A DNA stretch of 64,000 bases from Mesorhizobium sp. M2A.F.Ca.ET.046.03.2.1 (GTDB lineage: Bacteria; Pseudomonadota; Alphaproteobacteria; Rhizobiales; Rhizobiaceae). Under the pieces are notes generated by a model. That model worked only from the letters and a program-made list of their open reading frames with translations. It was not told where the DNA came from and did not search any database. Below, in pieces: positions 56,444-64,000 of the stretch. The position numbers were made by a program, and so were the translations under genes. Positions within the stretch are counted from its first letter, which is position 1. Every line of letters starts with the position of its first letter. Location: assembly GCF_003952425.1 (NCBI RefSeq), contig NZ_CP034449.1, positions 3,782,001-3,846,000 on the forward strand, written 5' to 3'.

Positions 56444-58606
56444 TCAGAACGCCTCCCGGACCCAGGCGTCGCTGAACAGCAGGCGGTAGGCCCAGCCGAT
56501 CGTGACATTGGTGGCGACCGGCCGTGAATGCGCAACGTAGTCCTGGTAGATCGGCTTCATCCTGGCATAGAAGGCCGGATCCAGCACGACCATGCCGTTC
56601 TCCGAGTCATGGAAGAAGCTGCGGTTGTTGAGGTTGACCGATGAGATGGCGACCAGCCTTTCGTCGATCATCATGATCTTGGAATGCAACACGACGTCGG
56701 GCGCCTTGAACTCGCGGATGTTGATGCGATCGCCATATTTCTCGACGAACAGCTTGTTGAGCGCGGTGAGGAAGCGGCCGCCGATATCGCCCTTGAGGTC
56801 GATGCGGCCGACGACGTCGATCTTCACGCCCCTGGCCAGCGCCCCGTCGAAGGCGCGGGCGATATCGGGCGTCAGGTTGAGGTAGGGATTGACGATCTCG
56901 ATGCGATGCTCGGCGCTGTCGATCAGCTCGACGAAATAGGCCTCCAGCGCGTGCCCATCCTCATAGGGCACGGAAATGAAATGCCGCGCCACGCCGCGCG
57001 GGGCCGCCCGGGAACGGACCGGAATGGAGAACGGCCGCGACAGGTTGGTGTCGGCGTCGCGCAGCCAGATGGTCGACAGATGCGCGGCCAGCGTCTCGAC
57101 CGTCGCCGGGTCGGCGATCTCCATATCGAAGTCGCTCCAGTTGGAATAGTAATTCAGCGAGAAGCCGTCGGTCTTGCCGTATTGCTCAAGGTCCGGATAG
57201 CGGGTCAGGTCGACTGGCCGGTGGAACAGAAAACCGTCGTGGATGTTGCGGCCGCCGATGATGACGCGCGACCGTCCAGGCTCTTCGGCCAGTGTCGCCA
57301 GCATCTTGACGTGATGGGTCTTGTGCAGCTGTGAGATCTGCTCGTCGAACGGTGCGCCGTGATCGGCCTGCCAGCGATATTCCTGCAACTCGACATTGGG
57401 AAACTCCGATGCCAGCCGGTGGAGCATGGCGTCGTCCTTCTCCCGCTCGAGCACGTCGGTCACCAGGATGCGCACCTTGGTGCCGAGCGCTGCGTGATGG
57501 CGGATCAGCCGCTCCATCACGCGGCCGGAGAAATCCGCCTTGAATTCCAGCGACGACAGATAGATCAGCCTGAGTTTCGGGGCGTGGGAGAAATCGAGCG
57601 GCAGCCCTGGGTCGGCTTTGTCGAAAGCGCTGTCCGGCAGCCTCTTGCCGAGCAGGGCTTCGACCTTGGCGTTGAAACCGTCACGGGATTTTCGCAGCAG
57701 GGTCGGCGATCCCAGCGGCAGCGCGCAGGTCTGCGACAGCCAGCGGCTCGCATAAAAGACACGGTTGAGTTCCTCCATCCCCGCCGGATCGGGCACCGGG
57801 CAGCGGTCGTAGCGGCTGTCCAGAGCCGTGATCCAGGGATCGGCGGTCTCCTCGCGCAGCAAGGTCAGCGGCGCGCCCGCCGGCGCCAGGGCGGAGCCGA
57901 CGCGCAGATCGCAGCGGGTCAGTGCCTGGTCCGGAAACAGGCTGACGGAGGTTTCGGCGACCGGGAGGCTCAAATGGAATGGCGCGGCCGCGGCGACGGT
58001 CATGGATCGGCCTGGTGCGCGGATCGCGAGCCGGCCGTTGCAGGTGCCGCCGATGTCGACAGGCTGCTGGCCTGCCTGGCGCAGCACGATCTCGACCGAG
58101 CGCGCCTGCAGACCGGAGAAGCTGAAGGTCTTGGGTGCCGAGGGCCGTGCGGCGGCATCGAGATAGAGGGTCTGGCGAGACATGCGCCAGCGCCCCGCGA
58201 AATGGGCTTGGCCCGGCTTGCCTGGCGTGGGCGCGAGTTCCGTGTCGTCGAGCGGCCTCGCTAACCCTTGCAGCGCCGGATAGGTCGCATGGAAGCCGCT
58301 GTTCTGGACATCGCGCCAGTCGCGGACGAAGCGGCCCGTGCCGTTGGCGCGGTCGAGCGCATCGAGACGGCTCTGGGCGAGCAGCGCCTGGAACCGTTTC
58401 TCGTAGGCGCTGTTGCCGTCGCTGGCGAAATAATGCGCTGTAGCGATCCCGGCGCCGGTGCTGTCCGCAGAGACGGGCAGGCGGTCGCAGGCGTCGTCGC
58501 CCGGAAAGAAGGCGCAGGCCGAATGTCCGGGCATGCCGGCGCAGCCGGCCAGCACCGTCAGCGCCAGTCCAAGCAATGCCTTGGCGACGGCAGACCCGAG
58601 GCTCAT
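56444..58606 (-). CDS. Phospholipase D-like lipoprotein
   Basis: The 720-residue protein begins with a lipoprotein signal (MSLGSAVAKALLGLALTVLAGC, Cys22) and has a C-terminal half with two PLD repeats. The second HKD motif is complete (H641-K643-D648, then SSVNLNNRS). The first keeps HVK and GGRNIHDG but lacks the usual Asp at +4 after Lys. Such two-repeat proteins include phosphatidyltransferases and phospholipases D. An uncharacterised N-terminal domain of about 300 residues precedes them. The start at 58606 overlaps the stop of the upstream PLA2-like gene (ATGA). A longer upstream frame is a shadow of that gene. Confidence 0.8.
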   Translation of the reverse strand: MSLGSAVAKALLGLALTVLAGCAGMPGHSACAFFPGDDACDRLPVSADSTGAGIATAHYFASDGNSAYEKRFQALLAQSRLDALDRANGTGRFVRDWRDVQNSGFHATYPALQGLARPLDDTELAPTPGKPGQAHFAGRWRMSRQTLYLDAAARPSAPKTFSFSGLQARSVEIVLRQAGQQPVDIGGTCNGRLAIRAPGRSMTVAAAAPFHLSLPVAETSVSLFPDQALTRCDLRVGSALAPAGAPLTLLREETADPWITALDSRYDRCPVPDPAGMEELNRVFYASRWLSQTCALPLGSPTLLRKSRDGFNAKVEALLGKRLPDSAFDKADPGLPLDFSHAPKLRLIYLSSLEFKADFSGRVMERLIRHHAALGTKVRILVTDVLEREKDDAMLHRLASEFPNVELQEYRWQADHGAPFDEQISQLHKTHHVKMLATLAEEPGRSRVIIGGRNIHDGFLFHRPVDLTRYPDLEQYGKTDGFSLNYYSNWSDFDMEIADPATVETLAAHLSTIWLRDADTNLSRPFSIPVRSRAAPRGVARHFISVPYEDGHALEAYFVELIDSAEHRIEIVNPYLNLTPDIARAFDGALARGVKIDVVGRIDLKGDIGGRFLTALNKLFVEKYGDRINIREFKAPDVVLHSKIMMIDERLVAISSVNLNNRSFFHDSENGMVVLDPAFYARMKPIYQDYVAHSRPVATNVTIGWAYRLLFSDAWVREAF

Positions 58607-59043
58607 CCGGCTGCTCCGCTCACGGCTTTGAGCTCGGCGGGGTCGCGCGGCGGCAGGAAGCCTTGCGGAAAGATCCGGCAGACGGGAAAGGCGAAGGTGG
58701 CGATCAGAAGTTCGGCCTCGTTGCGCATCTTGCGCGGCGCCGTCCTGTCGTCTCGAATTTTCCGCGCTGAAGCGACCAGCTCGCCGTCGCAGTCGCAATG
58801 ATTGTGTCTTGCAATGTAGCAGGCGTCATGGACCCGGCACGCGGCATCGAGGCGGTCGACGGGCCTTGCCGACAGATCGCCGGTGCGCGTGCCCGGGCCG
58901 CAATAATTGCCGATGACGAAAGGCGAGGGCCGCGACATGGCATAGCGTACCGGCTTCGGCAGCTCCGCCTCCGGAACGTTCGCCCAGGGATTGGCGCAGT
59001 CCGACAGAAAAAGCAGCGGCAGAATGGCAAGAACGGGTCGCAT
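58603..59043 (-). CDS. Small phospholipase A2-like lipoprotein
   Basis: The 146-residue exported protein starts MRPVLAILPLLFLSDC (lipobox Cys16). The segment GNYCGPGTRTGDL resembles the calcium loop, and LDAACRVHDACY contains the His-Asp pair (His72, Asp73) and cysteines of the secreted PLA2 active site. Prokaryotic PLA2 proteins hydrolyse the sn-2 ester of phospholipids. Translational coupling to a PLD-like lipoprotein suggests a joint role at phospholipids in the envelope or outside the cell. The catalytic motif is clear to the eye; the family assignment should be tested by profile search. Confidence 0.7.
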   Translation of the reverse strand: MRPVLAILPLLFLSDCANPWANVPEAELPKPVRYAMSRPSPFVIGNYCGPGTRTGDLSARPVDRLDAACRVHDACYIARHNHCDCDGELVASARKIRDDRTAPRKMRNEAELLIATFAFPVCRIFPQGFLPPRDPAELKAVSGAAG

Positions 59044-59276
59044 TTCCCCGCCGGCGTTTCGAAGATTATCCCCAGAGCGTTTCACCGTTTCACCGTTTCA
59101 CGGAAACGGCGAACCGCTCTATCTTTTTGTTCTGCCGCAATTCCTAGAATTGCTTTGGCGCCCGGTCACGGCATGGCCAGGCGCGCAGGTGCCACAGTGG
59201 CTGAATTTGTGGCGCAGGCAAGGCGGCAACGACCAACTGCCTGTGATAAGATCGGGGGCAGCGAGGGGACTTTGCA

Positions 59277-59848
59277 ATGCGTCTTTTTCCAGTGGCGGCG
59301 ACCGCTATCTGGCCTGCGCCGCGGCGGCGCTTGCCGCGGACAAGGCCGTTCACGATAGGGAACACGGCTTTTCGCTGACCTATCCCGAGGAATCGACAAG
59401 CGAAACCGCCTTTGACAACACCATCCGGCTCAAGCTCAAATCCGGCGAAAAAGGCCTGACCTGCAGGGTGTCGCAAAATGCCTACGATCCGACCGCTCCG
59501 GGCAATCCGCCTGATGTCAGGGCGTTCATGGAGAAAGACTGGCAGATGAGCAACTGGCAGACCACGGTCGGCGTCGCCTATCAGTCTGCCAGCTTCAGCC
59601 AGGACAGGCTGGCGCATTTCCCGGACGGCTATCCGGTGCGGATCGCCGATATGGATTTCCACTATGCCGATGACAATGTCAGCTTCTACGGCCATTCCCG
59701 CATCGCGCTGACGTTGCGCAGCTCGCATTACGGCTTCATCGATTGCGGGGTCACCGGCGACAGCGCCGACAAGGCGACGCGCAAATGGGCGCCGCTTGCG
59801 GATCAGGCCGACAAGATCGTGAGCTCGTTCGTGCTCGATCCCGACTAG
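59277..59848 (+). pseudogene. Exported hypothetical protein with a frameshifted signal peptide
   Basis: ATG 59277 with a strong AGGGGA ribosome site opens a frame MRLFPVAATAI. After about 11 codons the sensible continuation (LACAAAALAADKAVHDREHGFSLTYPEE...) is in another frame, which runs to 59848. Joining the two gives a signal peptide MRLFPVAATAI-ACAAAALA and a mature domain of about 165 aa. One base must be added near 59310 to join them, so this is either a pseudogene or a sequence error. The mature part has no known domain (two Cys, many Asp/Tyr). No alternative start with a ribosome site was found in the second frame. Confidence 0.6.
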
Positions 59849-59932
59849 TTTCTCGACACGGGAATTTTGAAAGACTGCTAGGTATCCGCTGGCTGGATTG
59901 TCGTCGTTCATGCCCGCGAAATCGCACAAACG

Positions 59933-60168
59933 CTGGAGATTGGCCGAAGCCCCTCAACATCGTCATTCCAGGGCGGAGCAGCCGCGAAGCGGCGTCGCGG
60001 AGACCCTGGAATCCATTCCGTGACTCAAATCAAAAGCGCAGCGGAGCAGAATTCTGCACCGTGGCAACGCGTCAAGGTAACGGAATGGATCCTCGGGTCT
60101 GCGCGCGTCGCTACGCTCCTTGCTCCGCCCGTGGATGACGAGGTCGGACGGTTTCGGCCAATCTCCAG
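59933..60168. repeat. 236-bp element with 16-bp terminal inverted repeats
   Basis: The ends CTGGAGATTGGCCGAA (59933-59948) and TTCGGCCAATCTCCAG (60153-60168) are exact complements. Inside, a second imperfect inverted pair covers about 59962-60025 and 60076-60142 (CGTCATTCCAGGGCGGAGCA... against ...TGCTCCGCCCGTGGATGACG). It has no coding potential. It looks like a MITE-like or intergenic mosaic element. Confidence 0.8.
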
Positions 60169-60251
60169 GGCGTACCACCTGTCAACACGAACATAGCCGG
60201 TCAAGATTCCCGTTCCGAGGAACGTTTCGCTTAAGCGGTCCCAGCCAGGTT

Positions 60252-61133
60252 CTAGACGAACAGGCCGCGTTCGCGTTCCACCGCCTTGGTGATGAAGTTG
60301 GCGACCAGCTGGACGCGGCGCAGCGGTCGCACCGATTCATGATAGACCAGCCAGTAGGCGCGGCGGATCGGCGCGACGATGTCGACCGGCACCAGCTCCG
60401 GCATCGAACGGGCGACGAATGTGTGCAGGATGCCGATGCCGGCGCCGGAGCGCACCGCTTCGGCCTGGCCGAGCGCCGAGGAGATGGCGAAGCTGGTCCG
60501 CCATTCGGGGCTGAATTCGGCGGCATAGTCGAGCGAAGGGCTGACGATGAGGTCCGGCACATAGCCGATCAGTGTGTGCCGGGCGAGCTCGGCCGGCGTT
60601 TTGGGCAGGCCATTGGCCTCGGCATAGGCGCGGGAGGCGAAGAGGCCGAGCGTGTAATCGACCAGCTTGCCAGCCACCAGCCGGCCTTCTGTCGGCCGCT
60701 CGACGGTGATCGCGATATCGGCTTCGCGCCTGGACAGCGAGAAGGAGCGCGGCACCGGCACAAGCTGGATGGTGAGCTCACGGTGCTGCGCGGTCAGTTC
60801 GCCCAGCCGCTTTGCCAGGAAGGCGACGCCAAATCCGTCGGGCGCGCCGATGCGCACGGTTCCCGAAACGTCGTCGCCCTCGCCGGCAATGGTCGAGCGC
60901 GCGGCGATCATATCTCCTTCCATGCGCTCGGCGATGTCGAGGAAGCGTTCGCCGGCCGGCGTCAGCTCGCTGCCGGTGGTCAGGCGGCGGAAGAGCTTTG
61001 TGCGAAGCGCCTCCTCGAGCGCGGCGATGCGGCGCGAGACGGTGGCGTGGTTGAGCTCCAGGCGTTTCGCTGCGCCAAGGATCTGGCCGGCTCGCGCCAC
61101 GGCGAGGAAAATGCGGACGTCATCCCAGTTCAT
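60252..61133 (-). CDS. LysR family transcriptional regulator
   Basis: The 293-residue protein has an N-terminal winged helix-turn-helix (MNWDDVRIFLAVARAGQILGAAKRLELNHATVSRRIAALEEAL) and a C-terminal periplasmic-binding-type effector domain (about 90-290). It is divergent from mmsA, and LysR proteins often control the divergent neighbour, so mmsA is a candidate target. The inducer is unknown. ATG 61133 is used; the extension upstream runs into the palindromic element. Confidence 0.9.
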   Translation of the reverse strand: MNWDDVRIFLAVARAGQILGAAKRLELNHATVSRRIAALEEALRTKLFRRLTTGSELTPAGERFLDIAERMEGDMIAARSTIAGEGDDVSGTVRIGAPDGFGVAFLAKRLGELTAQHRELTIQLVPVPRSFSLSRREADIAITVERPTEGRLVAGKLVDYTLGLFASRAYAEANGLPKTPAELARHTLIGYVPDLIVSPSLDYAAEFSPEWRTSFAISSALGQAEAVRSGAGIGILHTFVARSMPELVPVDIVAPIRRAYWLVYHESVRPLRRVQLVANFITKAVERERGLFV

Positions 61134-61172
61134 GGGGGTGGTCCTGGTGATAACAACCAAGGCCGCGTTCTG

Positions 61173-61337
61173 TCGCGCCCCCCTCTGTCCTGCCGGACAT
61201 CTCCCCCACGAGGGGGGAGATTGGATGCCGCGCCGGCTTTCGCCAATCACCAGCGTTGCAGGAGATGGTGCCGGCGGCAAAGCTGCTGATCTCCCCCCAA
61301 GTGGGGGAGATGTCCGGCAGGACAGAGGGGGGCGCGA
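61173..61337. repeat. 165-bp inverted-repeat element between LysR gene and mmsA
   Basis: The left arm TCGCGCCCCCCTCTGTCCTG... continues through CCGGACATCTCCCCC and is matched exactly by the right arm ending ...AGGACAGAGGGGGGCGCGA. Each inner end carries its own CTCCCCC-type hairpin. It is in the divergent promoter region, so it may affect either promoter. It is similar in style to the elements at 39985 and 53543. Confidence 0.85.
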
Positions 61338-61513
61338 AGGAACTCAATCTGTCGTCCTTGCGCGGATATCTTGCGGTGCTGTCATTTGCGACAAGTAATG
61401 CACACTTCACTGCCGCTGTCTATTTTCCGCACAACGGTTGCGATCTTCCTCGCGTTGCCATCGCCGCCGCAAAGGCAGACAATGGAACCATCACCAAATC
61501 CAGGGAGAGAAAC

Positions 61514-63010
61514 ATGATCGAATACGGTCATTTCATCGGCGGCAAGCGTGTCGCCGGCACCAGCGGCCGCAAGCAGGATGTGATGCAGCCGATGGACGGC
61601 TCCGTGCGCGGCACGGTGGCGCTGGCCTCGCAGGCGGAATTGCGCGCCGCGGTCGAGAACGCCAAGGCGGCGCAGCCGAAATGGGCCGCCACCAACCCGC
61701 AGCGCCGCGTGCGCGTGCTGATGAAGTTCCTCGAGCTGGTCCAGCGCGACTATGACGAGCTGGCCGACATCCTGGCGCGCGAGCACGGCAAGACCATCGC
61801 CGACGCCAAGGGCGACATCCAGCGCGGCCTCGAAGTGGTCGAGGTCTGCATCGGCGCGCCGCACATGATGAAGGGCGAGTACACCGACGGCGCCGGCCCC
61901 GGCATCGACGTCTATTCGATGCGCCAGCCGCTCGGCGTCGTCGCCGGTATCACCCCGTTCAACTTCCCGGCCATGATCCCGTTGTGGAAGATCGCGCCGG
62001 CCATCGCCTGCGGCAACGCCTTCATCCTGAAGCCGTCCGAGCGCGACCCGGGCGTGCCGCTGCGTATCGCCGAACTCTTCATCGAGGCCGGCCTGCCCGA
62101 GGGCGTCCTCAACGTCGTCAACGGCGACAAGGAAGTGGTCGACGCCATCCTCGACGATCCAGACATCAAGGCCATCGGCTTCGTCGGCTCGACACCGATC
62201 GCCCACTATATCTATTCGCGCGGCACCGCATCGGGCAAACGCGTGCAGTGCTTCGGCGGCGCCAAGAACCACATGATCATCATGCCCGACGCCGACATGG
62301 ACCAGACGGTCGACGCGCTCATCGGCGCCGGCTATGGCTCGGCCGGCGAGCGCTGCATGGCGATCTCGGTGGCGGTCCCGGTTGGCAACGACACCGCCAA
62401 CCGGCTCATGGAAAAGCTGGTGCCGCGCGTCGAAAGCCTGAAGGTCGGCCCCTCGACGGATTCTTCCGCCGATTTCGGCCCGCTGGTGACGGCCCAGGCG
62501 CTGGAGCGCGTGAAGGGTTACGTCGATATCGGCGTCAAGGAAGGCGCCAACCTCGTCGTCGACGGCCGCGGCTTCAAGATGCAGGGCTATGAGAACGGCT
62601 ACTATATGGGCGGCTGCCTGTTCGACAACGTCACCGCCGACATGCGCATCTACAAGGAAGAAATTTTCGGGCCGGTGCTCTCGGTGGTGCGCGCGCCGCG
62701 CTACGAGGATGCCATCAAGCTCGCCAACGACCACGAGATGGGCAACGGCGTTGCCATCTTCACCCGCGATGGCGACGCGGCGCGTGACTTCGCCAGCCGC
62801 GTTCAGGTCGGCATGGTCGGCGTCAATGTGCCTATCCCGGTTCCGATCGCCTATTACACGTTCGGCGGCTGGAAGGCGTCTTCCTTCGGCGACCTCAACC
62901 AGCACGGCCCGGACGCGTTCCGCTTCTACACCAAGACCAAGACGGTCACCTCGCGCTGGCCGTCCGGCATCAAGGACGGCGCCGAGTTCGTCATCCCGAC
63001 GATGAACTAG
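61514..63010 (+). CDS. mmsA: CoA-acylating methylmalonate-semialdehyde dehydrogenase
   Basis: The 498-residue aldehyde dehydrogenase converts methylmalonate semialdehyde (valine and myo-inositol catabolism) to propionyl- or acetyl-CoA. MmsA-type motifs are present: ITPFNFPAMIPLWKIAPA, GFVGSTPIAHYIYSRG, CFGGAKNHMIIMPDAD and the catalytic Cys281 in GSAGERCMAIS. The start has GGGAGAGA before the ATG. The gene's last 45 bases are repeated twice downstream. Confidence 0.95.
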   Translation: MIEYGHFIGGKRVAGTSGRKQDVMQPMDGSVRGTVALASQAELRAAVENAKAAQPKWAATNPQRRVRVLMKFLELVQRDYDELADILAREHGKTIADAKGDIQRGLEVVEVCIGAPHMMKGEYTDGAGPGIDVYSMRQPLGVVAGITPFNFPAMIPLWKIAPAIACGNAFILKPSERDPGVPLRIAELFIEAGLPEGVLNVVNGDKEVVDAILDDPDIKAIGFVGSTPIAHYIYSRGTASGKRVQCFGGAKNHMIIMPDADMDQTVDALIGAGYGSAGERCMAISVAVPVGNDTANRLMEKLVPRVESLKVGPSTDSSADFGPLVTAQALERVKGYVDIGVKEGANLVVDGRGFKMQGYENGYYMGGCLFDNVTADMRIYKEEIFGPVLSVVRAPRYEDAIKLANDHEMGNGVAIFTRDGDAARDFASRVQVGMVGVNVPIPVPIAYYTFGGWKASSFGDLNQHGPDAFRFYTKTKTVTSRWPSGIKDGAEFVIPTMN

Positions 63011-63220
63011 CCGGACGGTTTCCTGCTTGCGCGTCCTCGCCTTCGGCTGCGGGCGCGCTGGCGGGCATCAAGGACGGCGCGGAGTTCGTCATTCCAACGA
63101 TGAACTGAGCGGACGGTTTCCTGATTGCGCGTCCTCGCCTTCGGCTGCGGCGCGCGGCAGGCATCAAGGACGGCGCGGAGTTCGTCATTCCGACGATGAA
63201 CTAGCCGAACGGTCTTCTAA
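62966..63220 (+). repeat. Three tandem copies of the mmsA 3' end
   Basis: Units of about 96-98 bp start at 62966, 63064 and 63160. Each contains the codons for GIKDGAEFVIPTMN plus stop. Between the copies lies a shared spacer with GGACGGTTTCCTG and GCGCGTCCTCGCCTTCGGCTGCG. Only the first copy is part of mmsA. The later copies are closer to each other than to the first (GCGGAG against GCCGAG). Confidence 0.95.
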
Positions 63221-63482
63221 GAGACTTCAATGAAGCGCGGCGCCAACCGCGCTTTCTTTTTATGCTGCGTCGACCCTCTCGCTTCTCGGTTCCATGTCCA
63301 ATCCAGGGCATTATTCCAAGAACGGCACGTCGAGAGCGTATCCGCGCCTTCCAAAATTCCATCGCCGTGTGATGGAACCAACAGACCGGTATCCGCCTTA
63401 GGCTGTATTCCTGCCATGCGTGCAGGCAACCGAACAGCGCCGGTGGCAGCCGGGGTTCTCGTCTGGCGCGAGGAGGTGTCAG

Positions 63483-63785
63483 ATGACACGATTTGTTGTG
63501 GCGGCAATGTTGGCGACGGCGGCGATCACCCTTGGAGCCGCCCCGGCAAGCGCGGCGGCGCAATGCGCGGCCCGCGCCGACATCATCAAGGCGCTGGGCG
63601 ACAAGTTCCACGAAACCGAGGCCGGGCGCGGCCTGATCAATCCGAACGTCGTGCTGGAGATCTTCGTTTCCGATCAGGGCAGCTGGACGGTTCTTGCCTC
63701 CGACACCAAGGGGCAAAGTTGCGTTCTCTCGGTCGGCGAGGGCTGGGACAGCCCGACGATCAGGGCGGCGATGCCGGGCGCCTGA
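63483..63785 (+). CDS. Small exported hypothetical protein
   Basis: The 100-residue protein has a clear signal peptide (MTRFVVAAMLATAAITLGAAPASAAA) and a mature part of about 75 aa with two Cys (QCAARAD and GQSCVLSVGEGW), which could form a disulfide. GAGGAGG lies six bases before the ATG. Such small periplasmic proteins are common in rhizobia; the function is unknown. Confidence 0.75.
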   Translation: MTRFVVAAMLATAAITLGAAPASAAAQCAARADIIKALGDKFHETEAGRGLINPNVVLEIFVSDQGSWTVLASDTKGQSCVLSVGEGWDSPTIRAAMPGA

Positions 63786-63826
63786 ACGAAGGCTGTGCCG
63801 CAGCGAGCCTGGCGGCGGGATGCCGC

Positions 63827-64000
63827 TCAGACCGTCGGTATCGTACCGCCGTCAATGACATATTCGGCGCCGTGGATCGCCGATGCGCGATCCGAAACCA
63901 GGAAGGCGACCAGCCCGGCGATCTCCCGCGGCCATGCCGGCCGGCCGATCGGGATGCCGCCCAGTAATTGCCTGAGACTATGCCCGCTACCCGCCATGCG
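63827..64000 (-). CDS. SDR family oxidoreductase, 3' part only
   Basis: Only the last 57 codons are in the window. The sequence [43 protein letters not shown] is the typical C-terminus of a short-chain dehydrogenase/reductase (R-x-G/A..PEEIA...FL.SD.AS...G....DGG). The catalytic and NAD-binding parts lie beyond the window edge. Confidence 0.85.
   Translation of the reverse strand, partial: RMAGSGHSLRQLLGGIPIGRPAWPREIAGLVAFLVSDRASAIHGAEYVIDGGTIPTV

Noticed and set aside
61382..62905. 507-codon minus-strand frame opposite mmsA
   Set aside because: Asp/His/Val-rich shadow of a strongly recognisable aldehyde dehydrogenase gene.
62991..63188. 65-codon minus-strand frame over the mmsA tail repeats
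   Set aside because: It is just the reverse reading of the tandem units and has no ribosome site of note.

Overview
The window looks like a Mesorhizobium-type alphaproteobacterium. It joins the right end of a symbiosis island (about 1-37,700) to ordinary chromosome (about 37,800-64,000). Evidence: NifA/sigma-54 and tts-box promoters, a complete fixNOQPGHIS cluster with fnrN and hemN, a trb-type conjugation cluster, and a tyrosine-recombinase integrase 114 bp from the 3' end of a tRNA-Ser. Beyond the tRNA lies a run of GC-rich housekeeping genes (rplU-rpmA-obgE-proB-proA-nadD ... rsfS-rlmH-ctpA-rppH) in an order usual for Rhizobiales.

Island part. 1-2,900: an S9 (DPP4-like) peptidase gene behind a NifA site and a -24/-12 promoter. 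3,549-7,242: a tts box and a large type III effector with four related N-terminal modules, a Ulp1/C48 SUMO-protease domain with a complete His-Asp-Cys triad, and a C-terminal array of 21-residue repeats. 7,449-19,308: the coupling protein gene traG, a ribbon-helix-helix gene, trbBCDEJLFGI and a DUF2274 gene, which together make a mating-pair-formation type IV secretion system. 19,544-30,314: hemN (minus strand), fnrN, fixNOQP and fixGHIS, the high-affinity cbb3 oxidase and its assembly functions, with FNR/FixK boxes of the form CTGA(T/C)-N4-ATCAG. 30,315-36,287: decayed sequence around a third such box, a hypothetical gene, a ubiM-like flavin hydroxylase, a GGDEF-EAL gene split by one frameshift, and two small hypothetical genes. 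36,265-37,791: the integrase and tRNA-Ser(CGA), the likely attachment site.

Chromosomal part. After the tRNA come ribosomal proteins L21 (with an unusual C-terminal extension) and L27, an acetyltransferase, an endonuclease/exonuclease/phosphatase protein, ObgE, proline synthesis (proB, proA), NAD synthesis (nadD), an MFS permease, an MscS channel, RsfS, RlmH, an EnvC-like protein with a degenerate LytM domain, CtpA, a divergent polysaccharide deacetylase and RppH. Then come alanine racemase with D-amino-acid dehydrogenase, a translationally coupled pair encoding a phospholipase A2-like lipoprotein and a phospholipase D-like lipoprotein, a LysR regulator, mmsA, a small exported protein, and the cut-off 3' end of an SDR gene. 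Several palindromic intergenic elements (39,985; 53,543; 56,287; 59,933; 61,173) are scattered here.

The island genes fit one story: low oxygen (FnrN) and NifA switch on bacteroid respiration and a peptidase, TtsI switches on a host-directed SUMO protease, and the trb system and integrase move the package. The most interesting leads are the NifA-linked peptidase, the effector with its repeat tail, the tRNA-Ser boundary (possibly one junction of a multipartite ICE), and the PLA2/PLD-like pair. All functional statements are from reading the sequence; no database search was run.
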